From Bacteroidales bacterium UBA1735 (lineage in GTDB: Bacteria; Bacteroidota; Bacteroidia; Bacteroidales; Paludibacteraceae), in NCBI GenBank assembly GCA_002315745.1, contig DCID01000010.1, forward strand, positions 1-53,556: 53,556 bases of DNA, in the 5' to 3' direction. The position numbers and the translations under genes are program-made. The first letter of the stretch is position 1, and every line of letters starts with the position of its first letter. The notes beneath the pieces are model-generated. The model was not told the DNA's origin. It saw only the letters and a program-made list of their open reading frames with translations, and did no database searches. Positions 16,486-23,455 of this stretch are shown one piece after another.

Positions 16486-18201
16486 ATGAATAAATTTGCT
16501 TTTATTTTGTGTTTAATGACTGTGCCATTTGTGGTATGTGCACAGCGAGTTTCTAACATTGTCGTGAATCAACATATGGGTAAGGTAGAGATTTCTTACC
16601 AATTAACAGATTCTGCATATACTACCATATCTATTTCAACAGATGGGGGGCGTTTTTTTAACCAAATAAAAGGCTCAATATCGGGTAATATATATGGTGA
16701 CACAAAAACAGGTATCAATATCATCAATTGGGATGTACACAAAGACTTTCCTAATATGGCATTGAATGGTATTGTATTAAGAGTTGCTGCGATAGCGCCT
16801 AATAATACGATTCTTTCTTACGTTGATTCTAGAACTATATCCATATCCAAAGATGTATGGGGATTAGATGTTATGCCGTTTAGCGTTTATGCCAAAGATT
16901 TCGTGGAGAATACTGTTAACGAATGGCAGAAACGTGGAGAATTTGAAAAGACGGTGGATTGGCAAAAGAGAGTAAATGCTGATACACGTGCAGTTAAAAT
17001 TAAGGAAGTTACTGTTGAAGCCGAGCATTTGTATATTGACACGATGAAGAAAACAATTAAGTTAAACTTTTCACTTTCGCAGTATGATCCAGACAATGAA
17101 ATCTTCTTAATACGTGATAGTTCTGTAGGCAATCTCCTTGTGCCAGTACCTATAAGCGAAGCACCATATTTTAAAGCTAATTGGAACTTGAAGGAGTTAT
17201 ATCCCTCCTTCTTTATTGATGCTGATTATCTTGGGTTGGCTTCCTTGGAAATAAAGATGCCTAATGGTAAAACTTATCGATATAGTAATCAAGCGTCACT
17301 TAACTATTCAGTAGCAGATGTAGAATATAACTTTGAGCCTATAGAGATAGAATCTTCCAATGCACCTATACAACGTGGTCAACAAAGTATAGAACAAAAG
17401 AAGTTGACTGTCGGTAAATCCCTTGTGGACATCAACATCCCACAATCATCGGTTCGCAATAATAACCATACATTTGCGCTAATCATTGCCAATGAGAACT
17501 ATAAGCGAGTAGATGATGTGCCATGTGCCAAGAATGATGGTCAAATCTTTAAAAAGTATTGCGTATCCGCATTAGGTATGCCAAATGCTAATGTACATTA
17601 TGTCGAGAATGCCACATTAAATGATATGCGCACAGAAATTGCTTGGTTACGTATGCTGGCAGAAGCCTATCAAGGAGATGTGCAGATTATATTTTATTAT
17701 GCTGGTCATGGCATGCCAGACGAATCCAATAAATCTTCTTTTCTTTTGCCAGTTGATGGAGACGGGCGTTTGCCATCTTCTGGATATCAGTTGGATGAAT
17801 TATACCGCAACTTAGGTGATATTCCAGCTCATTCTGTAACCATCTTTATGGACGCTTGCTTTAGCGGCAGTAAGCGGGAAGACGGTATGCTCGCTTCGGC
17901 GCGTGGTATAGCCATCAAAGCCAAGTCGGGCGTGCCACAAGGTAACATGGTAGTCTTCTCCGCAGCACAGGGTGACGAGACCGCTTACCCCAACAAGGAA
18001 GAAGGGCATGGTATGTTCACCTACTATCTGCTCAAGAAACTCCAAGACACCAAGGGTGATGTCACCCTGCAGGATCTGGGCAACTATATCACCAAGAACG
18101 TGAGCCAGCAGTCTATCCTCATCAACGGCAAATCACAAACACCCTCCGTCATCGCCTCTAGCACTCTAGGCGACACTTGGCAGAATTGGAAACTGAAATA
18201 G
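16486..18201 (+). CDS. Exported caspase-family (C14) protease
   Basis: The 571-aa protein has a signal peptide (about 1-20, Val-Cys-Ala end), so it acts outside the cytoplasm. The N-terminal ~300 residues are beta-rich (an Ig-like segment near 21-115). The caspase-like domain starts at FALIIANENYK (330-340). The catalytic dyad is His 408 in FYYAGHG and Cys 458 in MDACFSG. An arginine- or lysine-specific cleavage activity, as in metacaspase-like proteins, is inference. The coding sequence is visibly AT-rich up to about 17,830, then shifts to GC-richer codons for the last ~370 nt. The DUF4384 protein upstream is a likely partner family. Confidence 0.88.
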   Translation: MNKFAFILCLMTVPFVVCAQRVSNIVVNQHMGKVEISYQLTDSAYTTISISTDGGRFFNQIKGSISGNIYGDTKTGINIINWDVHKDFPNMALNGIVLRVAAIAPNNTILSYVDSRTISISKDVWGLDVMPFSVYAKDFVENTVNEWQKRGEFEKTVDWQKRVNADTRAVKIKEVTVEAEHLYIDTMKKTIKLNFSLSQYDPDNEIFLIRDSSVGNLLVPVPISEAPYFKANWNLKELYPSFFIDADYLGLASLEIKMPNGKTYRYSNQASLNYSVADVEYNFEPIEIESSNAPIQRGQQSIEQKKLTVGKSLVDINIPQSSVRNNNHTFALIIANENYKRVDDVPCAKNDGQIFKKYCVSALGMPNANVHYVENATLNDMRTEIAWLRMLAEAYQGDVQIIFYYAGHGMPDESNKSSFLLPVDGDGRLPSSGYQLDELYRNLGDIPAHSVTIFMDACFSGSKREDGMLASARGIAIKAKSGVPQGNMVVFSAAQGDETAYPNKEEGHGMFTYYLLKKLQDTKGDVTLQDLGNYITKNVSQQSILINGKSQTPSVIASSTLGDTWQNWKLK

Positions 18202-18237
18202 CGTTGTTAACAAAATTTGCAGCCAAATTAGACCCAA

Positions 18238-19953
18238 ATGACCGAATATACCGAGAACGGGATATATATTCAGGAAGTGGATGCGCGGTATTTAGAGCGC
18301 GACCTGGAACGTACGGCGGCTATCATCGATAGGCACCGCCCGTTTGTGGTGCTCATTACCCATTATGCCGATCTCCTTGCCACCGACCATGCGCTGAACT
18401 ACCTACTGTTAGGGAAATTGATGGGTGTGCATATTGGTCTAGTGGAGGACAAAGAGCAAGTGCTGCGGGATGGTCATGAGCTCTTCCGCCACGTGCACGT
18501 GACCTATGGGCACGATATTGAACAGGCTATCCGCCGGTTAACAGAGATCATTGCCCAATATCCCGAACTACATCGGATGTTCTCCAAGCGTCACTTAGCT
18601 ATTCGATTGATGGAGCGGGAGGAGGAGATACTTCAACTCATGCCATCTTGCCCCGAGGTCGTATTAGCGGCACAACATGAGCGCGAAGCGTTAGGGATCA
18701 GTTTTGGCAAGTCCGCCGCCGAAGTAATCCGCGAAGCGCGACAAGGATTCGTTCATGGTGCATTGGAGGAGACCCTTACCCACGCGGAAAACGACACGGG
18801 ACACTCGTTTAGCGACCGACTGGATAAGGTACTGACCAATAAGTGGATCGGACTGCCTATCCTCATCGGCATATTATACTTAGTGTTCGCGTGTGCGTTC
18901 TCGTTAGGCGCATACCCGCAAGGGTGGATAGAAGATGGTATCGCGTGGCTAGTGGATTGGATGAGTGCCGTTTTACCGGCAGGATGGCTAACGAGTCTAT
19001 TCGTGGATGGTATCATCCAAGGCGTCGGGGCAGTTATCTCTTTCCTGCCGAACATCATCATACTGTTCTTCTTCCTCTCGTTGATGGAAGATACGGGTTA
19101 TATGGCGCGTGCCGCGTTCCTGATGGATAAGATCATGCACGTAGTAGGATTGCACGGGGGGTCGTTCATACCGATGCTGGTTGGTTTTGGGTGCAATGTG
19201 CCCGCTATCATGGCGTGCCGTAACATAGAGAACAACAAAGATCGTGCGCTGACGATGCTGATGCTACCTTTTATGAGTTGCTCGGCACGGCTGCCGGTCT
19301 ATATGCTGTTCGTGGGGGTCTTTTTTCCCGATCACAAGCCGCTAGTGATGATGTCGCTGTATCTGATTGGTATTGTGCTATCGATCCTCTTTGCGCTAGT
19401 GATGAAACATACGCGGTGGTTTAAGCAGCCCGAGCAGGATTATGTATCGACCTTACCACCGTTCAGGCAACCGACTTGGCGCAATACGAGCAAGCATATC
19501 TGGGAACGCACGTGGGACTATTTGCAAAAGATTGGGACGGTGATCTTGTGGGCAAGTATCGTGATATGGGGTTTGACCTATTTCCCGTCGCGCTCGATGG
19601 ATCTAGAGCATTCGTACCTGTCGATGATAGGCCTATGGACAGAGCCGTTGGTTCGTCCGTTAGGTTTTGACTGGAAGATGTCGGTGTGCTTGCTAACAGG
19701 TCTGCCCGCGAAGGAAGCGATTGTGTCCACGATGGGCATACTGTTCCACTCCGAACCATTGGTCGGAGCGTTCTCGCCGCTGACGGCGTTTGGGTTTATG
19801 GTGTTTGTACTGCTGTACTTCCCTTGCGTAGCCACGGTGAACACACTGAGACGAGAATTAAGTACCAAATGGGCAGCGTTCATGGTGGTACATAGTTTGG
19901 CGCTAGCTTGGGTGGTAGCGTTCTTAATACATGTCATTGGAAACTTATTATGA
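18238..19953 (+). CDS. feoB: FeoB-type ferrous iron transporter lacking most of the G domain
   Basis: The 571-aa protein retains the FeoB membrane region. It has the first gate motif (SFIPMLVGFGCNVPAIMACR, 309-328), the second (LPFMSCSARLPVYMLF, 343-358) and GLPAKEAIVSTMGIL (488-502), with about eight to ten membrane segments from residue 204 on. Residues 10-110 align with the last part of the FeoB GTPase domain (VDARYLERDLERTAAIID, then FRHVHVTYGHDIEQAIRR). The P-loop, switch I and DxxG are absent, and the NxxD guanine motif is replaced by THYAD. Canonical FeoB is 650-830 aa. No feoA is present. It is coupled by ATGA overlap to a TonB receptor. Ferrous iron is the likely ion, but GTP-driven transport looks impossible as encoded. 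Confidence 0.85.
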   Translation: MTEYTENGIYIQEVDARYLERDLERTAAIIDRHRPFVVLITHYADLLATDHALNYLLLGKLMGVHIGLVEDKEQVLRDGHELFRHVHVTYGHDIEQAIRRLTEIIAQYPELHRMFSKRHLAIRLMEREEEILQLMPSCPEVVLAAQHEREALGISFGKSAAEVIREARQGFVHGALEETLTHAENDTGHSFSDRLDKVLTNKWIGLPILIGILYLVFACAFSLGAYPQGWIEDGIAWLVDWMSAVLPAGWLTSLFVDGIIQGVGAVISFLPNIIILFFFLSLMEDTGYMARAAFLMDKIMHVVGLHGGSFIPMLVGFGCNVPAIMACRNIENNKDRALTMLMLPFMSCSARLPVYMLFVGVFFPDHKPLVMMSLYLIGIVLSILFALVMKHTRWFKQPEQDYVSTLPPFRQPTWRNTSKHIWERTWDYLQKIGTVILWASIVIWGLTYFPSRSMDLEHSYLSMIGLWTEPLVRPLGFDWKMSVCLLTGLPAKEAIVSTMGILFHSEPLVGAFSPLTAFGFMVFVLLYFPCVATVNTLRRELSTKWAAFMVVHSLALAWVVAFLIHVIGNLL

Positions 19954-22121
19954 GAAAAAGATATATCCTATTATTACTATGCATAGCAGGCACGCTATGT
20001 GCGCAAGATACGGTGAAAGTGAGTGACTTTGACCTGCAAGAGGTAGAAGTGGTGCAACGTCGTGCGGGGCGAGTTAAGTCGCGTACGAATGTGCTTAACA
20101 CCGAGAAACTGAATAGGGAGCAACTCTGTACCGCGGCGTGTTGTAATCTAGCAGGTTCATTCGAAAACTCCGCCTCGGTCGATGTCAACTACTCCGATGC
20201 CGGTACGGGTGTGCAAACGATTCAGTTACTGGGTCTGTCGGGTAAGTATGTACAGTTACTCATGGAGAATACACCAGGCGTCAGGGGTCTCAACCAGAAC
20301 TTAGGCTTGGAGTTCATTCCGGGTCCATGGATGGAGTCTATTCAGATTAGTAAGGGCACCTCGTCTGTGCGTAATGGCTATGAGGCGCTGACGGGACAGA
20401 TCAATGTGGAGTTCTTGAAGCCCCAACTGCAAAAACCATTGGAAGTCAACCTGATGATGAACGATAATGTCGATCTCGAACTCAACGTGACCGGCGGATG
20501 GAAAGTGAATGACGAGTGCTCGACCGGTTTAGCGGTGCTGCTCAAAGACCAAAGCCGCGAACTGGATGGTAACAACGATGGTTTCATGGATGCGCCCTAT
20601 ATTCACCATCTCAACCTGATGAACCGATGGTACATCACCAAAGGGGATTACACGGGACAAGTCTTTGTCAAGGGTGTCTATGACCAACGTATCAGCGGAC
20701 AAGTGCAACACGTGCATGATCACATGCCCGATCCCTATAAGATTGACCTACGCACCCGTCGTATAGAAGGGTTCATGAAGAATGGGTATATGTTCACCCC
20801 ACAGATGTCGATCGGTGTCATCGCCTCCGCGTCCTATCATAGTCAGAACTACCACTATGGTTCGCGTCTATGGGATGCCTCACAGGTCAATGCCTATCTC
20901 AATGCCATCTATCAGGCAGCGTTGGAGAACGAGCGTCTTGATCCCGAAGATAACCACGAGAACCAGATTGCAGCGGGCGTCAGCGTCAACTATGACCAGT
21001 ACTGGGAATCGATTACGCCGTTCACTTCGGAGGCACCCGTCGTGCTGGATCGCTACGAAGTGACACCGGGCATTTTCGCCGAATATACCTATTCTTACAA
21101 GGAGAAAGTGACTATCTTAGCCGGCGTTCGTGCCGACTATTCGACACGACATGGGTTCTTCTGTACCCCGCGACTGAATGTCAAATATACCCCCTTCGAG
21201 TGGTGGGTGATGCGCGGAAGTGTGGGACTGGGTTACCGCAGTGTGAACATGATTACCGACAACATGTCTTTTCTGGCATCCAATAAGCGATGGGAAGGGT
21301 TGATGGGCATGCCTCATCAGGAGAAAGCCCTCAATGCGGGTGCGACTATGTCGTTCTATATCCCTATTGGCAACCGCGAACTGCAACTCAGTGGCGAGTA
21401 CTACTACACGCAACTATTGGATGGAACCTTAGTGGACTTAGACAAAGACCCGCTGAAAGTTATCTTTGCCAACATGTCGGATGTACCCAATGGGCGCTAT
21501 TACTCCCATGCCGTGCAGGCGGAAGCAAACATGGAGGTGTTACGCGGCTGGAACTGGACATTGGCATTCCGTTATACAGACACCAAACAGACGAGTTGGA
21601 ATACGCTTACAGGTCAATACGAGACCCGCGATAAAGTGCTGCAAAATAAGTATAAGGCGATTATCTCTACCTCCTATCAGACGCCTAAGAAACGTTGGCA
21701 GTTTGATCTCACGGCACAGTTCATTGGTGGCGCCCGTATGCCCGATGGTTATATCTTGCCCGAAGGTAGTTCGCAGTATGAGATTATTGATGGGGTTAAG
21801 TACCATAAGTGGCACGCACAACTGATGGGACAGATCACGCACTATTTCAAGGATGGTTCGGTCTATTTCGGTGCAGAGAACTGGACGAACATGACGCAGG
21901 ATAGACCTATCGTAGGCGACTTGATCCCAGGCACAGCCTATGTCGATCCCCATGCTGCCAACTACGATGCCACTATGGTGTGGGCGCCTATCAGCGGCTG
22001 GGGCTTCTATATCGGCGTGAGATGGAATCTTGACGACAACCATAACCATAACGACAACCATAACCATAACCATAACCACAACCACAACCACAACCACAAC
22101 CACAACCATAACGAAAACTAG
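19950..22121 (+). CDS. TonB-dependent receptor with C-terminal His/Asn tail
   Basis: The protein is 723 aa from the ATG at 19950, overlapping the feoB stop. It has a signal peptide (about 1-19, Leu-Cys-Ala). There is no carboxypeptidase-like extension; the plug begins with DLQEVEVVQRR and includes FENSASVDVNYSDAGTGVQ and LGLSGKYVQLLMENTPG. Such receptors are usually linked to metal uptake. The barrel ends with a final strand (GWGFYIGVRWNL), then a tail of about 30 residues made of alternating His, Asn and Asp. The tail comes after the beta-signal and would face the periplasm, where it could bind metal for FeoB. The tail DNA is a hexanucleotide repeat. Coupling to feoB supports an iron or related metal role. 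Confidence 0.88.
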   Translation: MRKRYILLLLCIAGTLCAQDTVKVSDFDLQEVEVVQRRAGRVKSRTNVLNTEKLNREQLCTAACCNLAGSFENSASVDVNYSDAGTGVQTIQLLGLSGKYVQLLMENTPGVRGLNQNLGLEFIPGPWMESIQISKGTSSVRNGYEALTGQINVEFLKPQLQKPLEVNLMMNDNVDLELNVTGGWKVNDECSTGLAVLLKDQSRELDGNNDGFMDAPYIHHLNLMNRWYITKGDYTGQVFVKGVYDQRISGQVQHVHDHMPDPYKIDLRTRRIEGFMKNGYMFTPQMSIGVIASASYHSQNYHYGSRLWDASQVNAYLNAIYQAALENERLDPEDNHENQIAAGVSVNYDQYWESITPFTSEAPVVLDRYEVTPGIFAEYTYSYKEKVTILAGVRADYSTRHGFFCTPRLNVKYTPFEWWVMRGSVGLGYRSVNMITDNMSFLASNKRWEGLMGMPHQEKALNAGATMSFYIPIGNRELQLSGEYYYTQLLDGTLVDLDKDPLKVIFANMSDVPNGRYYSHAVQAEANMEVLRGWNWTLAFRYTDTKQTSWNTLTGQYETRDKVLQNKYKAIISTSYQTPKKRWQFDLTAQFIGGARMPDGYILPEGSSQYEIIDGVKYHKWHAQLMGQITHYFKDGSVYFGAENWTNMTQDRPIVGDLIPGTAYVDPHAANYDATMVWAPISGWGFYIGVRWNLDDNHNHNDNHNHNHNHNHNHNHNHNHNEN
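22032..22119 (+). repeat. Hexanucleotide array encoding the receptor's His/Asn tail
   Basis: Tandem AACCAT / AACCAC units with an occasional AACGAC. The six-base period keeps frame, so copy-number change alters only tail length. The same kind of AAC-based array occurs at about 30464 and 49249. Confidence 0.9.
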
Positions 22122-22133
22122 AAAGATAGAAAA

Positions 22134-22160
22134 AGAGACCGCGATGCGGTCTCTTTTTTT
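22134..22160. terminator. Bidirectional terminator between TonB receptor and tRNA-Phe
   Basis: AGAGACCGC (22134-22142) and GCGGTCTCT (22146-22154) form a nine-pair stem with loop GAT. T's follow on the plus strand (22154-22160) and, after the matching A-run, T's also follow on the minus strand. It serves the receptor gene and the convergent tRNA. Confidence 0.88.
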
Positions 22161-22161
22161 G

Positions 22162-22234
22162 TGGTACCTCTTGGAGTTGAACCAAGGACACATGGATTTT
22201 CAGTCCATTGCTCTACCACCTGAGCTAAGGTACC
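22162..22234 (-). tRNA. tRNA-Phe (anticodon GAA)
   Basis: The reverse complement is a 73-nt cloverleaf. The acceptor is GGTACCT/AGGTACC with discriminator A, the D-arm is GCTCAGGTGGTAGAGC, the anticodon loop is CTGAAAA, and the T-arm contains GGTTCAACTCC. CCA is not encoded. Confidence 0.96.
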
Positions 22235-22293
22235 TAGGCGCTTTTCGAATCTAATCCCAAGCCTCGCAAGGCTATTTGGGCGAAAAGCGGGTG

Positions 22294-22325
22294 CAAAAGT
22301 ACTACTTTTTTTTGATATACACAAA
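22294..22325 (-). promoter_or_regulatory. tRNA-Phe promoter
   Basis: Minus-strand TTTG (22322-22325), 20-nt spacer, TACTTTTG (22294-22301). It is divergent from the promoter at 22341. Confidence 0.8.
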
Positions 22326-22340
22326 TTTTTTGTACTTTTT

Positions 22341-22372
22341 TTTGCATTTTTAGTGTTTTTTTTGTACTTTTG
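22341..22372 (+). promoter_or_regulatory. Promoter of the structured RNA region
   Basis: TTTG (22341-22344), 20-nt spacer, TACTTTTG (22365-22372), both matching the consensus. Transcription would begin near 22379 and run into about 300 nt without a coding region before trmO. Confidence 0.8.
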
Positions 22373-22378
22373 CACCGA

Positions 22379-22640
22379 TTTTGTTGCAAAAAGGGATGGA
22401 TATAGGGGTCTGGATACCACTGTTTCTACGGGGTTCTATACGCCCCTCGGGAGCGCCTAAAGCGCTGGTAGCCCAAAGGCTACCTTAGCGGTGACCAGCG
22501 CCCATAAGGCGCTAAAGGAGTACGGAGGGAGTCTGGAGCAAACTTCAGGAGGAGCGCGCAGCGCGGGGGACATTTGCGGAACGACTGCCCTCCGCACGGA
22601 CGTAAAAACGGTCGCCATTAAATCTTGGAAAGAATAACAA
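22379..22640 (+). ncRNA. Candidate structured RNA or long trmO leader
   Basis: The region is GC-rich and non-coding, and it folds by eye into several stems. AGCGCC (22452-22457) pairs with GGCGCT (22508-22513), enclosing GCGCT/AGCGC and a hairpin GGTAGCC-CAAA-GGCTACC (22467-22484). A second domain is closed by CGGAGGG (22523-22529) with CCCTCCG (22588-22594). It contains CTGGAG-CAAA-CTTCAG (22533-22548) and CGCG-CAG-CGCG. A 5' element has GGGG...CCCC near 22430-22446. A perfect promoter lies just upstream. No terminator is visible, and a second weak promoter for trmO follows at about 22651. It does not look like tmRNA, SRP RNA or RNase P RNA. It may be a stand-alone small RNA or a leader. Confidence 0.55.
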
Positions 22641-22678
22641 CGTAGAGTAGTACCTTAGGTGTGAAAAAAATAAATAAT

Positions 22679-23368
22679 ATGGAAATACAACCAATTGCCA
22701 TTGCTCAAAATGGGTTTACGGATAAGTTTGGCATCCCCCGCCAATCTCGCGAAACGAGTCAGATAGAGACGCGGATTGTGTTCTTGCCACCCTACCGCTC
22801 CGAAGATGCGATACGAGGTATACAGGATTTCTCGCATCTGTGGCTGATATGGGAGTTTAGTCAGGTGGCAGGTGACAGGGTACAGGTGGCAGATTCTAAG
22901 TTGACGGTTAGGCCTCCAAGGTTAGGAGGGAATGTGCGGATGGGGGTGTTTGCCACTCGTTCTCCTTATCGTCCCAATAACTTGGGATTAACTTCGGTGG
23001 AGTTACTGCGCGTCGAACGGACGGAGAAAGAGGGCTGTGTATTGGTTGTTCGTGGAGCAGACTTGCTCCATGGTACTCCCATCTACGATATCAAACCGTA
23101 TCTCAGTTTTTCCGACTCCCATCCCGATGCCCGTAACGGCTTTGCCGAAGAGACGAAAGACTACTCCTTGCCCATCCAATGGGACACGCCGATGCCCGAG
23201 ATGGACGCCTCTATGCGTGCCCAAATAGAGGAGATATTGAGCCAAGATCCAAGACCTGCCTATCAGTCTGACCCTACGCGCGTGTATAAGATGGAATATG
23301 CGGGTTGGCATGTCGAATTTAGGGTCGAGAACGATACAGTGGTGATTAAAAAGTGTATTTTTGTATAA
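22679..23368 (+). CDS. trmO: tRNA N6-threonylcarbamoyladenosine methyltransferase (TrmO-like)
   Basis: The protein is 229 aa from the ATG at 22679. A GTG at 22661 is in frame but would fall at the predicted start of the nearer promoter (TACCTTAG, 22651-22658). The N-terminal beta-barrel shows FGIPRQSRETSQIETRIVF, GIQDFSHLWLIWEF, RMGVFATRSPYRPNNLG and LDG-type motifs of the TsaA/TrmO family, which methylates t6A37 in tRNA-Thr using S-adenosylmethionine. The C-terminal region includes DPTRVYKMEY. An imperfect AAGTGTATTTTT/AAAAATACGCTT hairpin spans the stop codon. Assignment is good; activity is inferred from the family. Confidence 0.9.
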   Translation: MEIQPIAIAQNGFTDKFGIPRQSRETSQIETRIVFLPPYRSEDAIRGIQDFSHLWLIWEFSQVAGDRVQVADSKLTVRPPRLGGNVRMGVFATRSPYRPNNLGLTSVELLRVERTEKEGCVLVVRGADLLHGTPIYDIKPYLSFSDSHPDARNGFAEETKDYSLPIQWDTPMPEMDASMRAQIEEILSQDPRPAYQSDPTRVYKMEYAGWHVEFRVENDTVVIKKCIFV

Positions 23369-23378
23369 AAATACGCTT
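23349..23378 (+). terminator. Possible weak terminator at the trmO stop
   Basis: AAGTGTATTTTT and AAAAATACGCTT pair across a four-base loop, overlapping the last codons of trmO. No proper T-run follows, so efficiency is doubtful. Confidence 0.35.
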
Positions 23379-23382
23379 ATAA

Positions 23383-23414
23383 TTTGCATGAATGGGATTT
23401 TTTTTGTACCTTTG
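23383..23414 (+). promoter_or_regulatory. Promoter of the alpha-amylase gene
   Basis: TTTG (23383-23386), 20-nt spacer, TACCTTTG (23407-23414). Start near 23421, leader about 35 nt. Confidence 0.8.
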
Positions 23415-23455
23415 CGCGCTATTTTCATTTAACGCACACTAAATAAGTTATACAC

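Noticed and set aside
21540..22193. Long minus-strand frame opposite the TonB receptor (Val-rich)
   Set aside because: It is the mirror of the His/Asn repeat and receptor coding sequence, includes tRNA-Phe, and has no promoter or recognisable domain.
22379..22640. Known RNA classes (tmRNA, SRP RNA, RNase P RNA) for the structured region
   Set aside because: None of their landmark sequences is visible. It is kept as an unassigned candidate; a covariance-model search is needed to exclude 6S and others.
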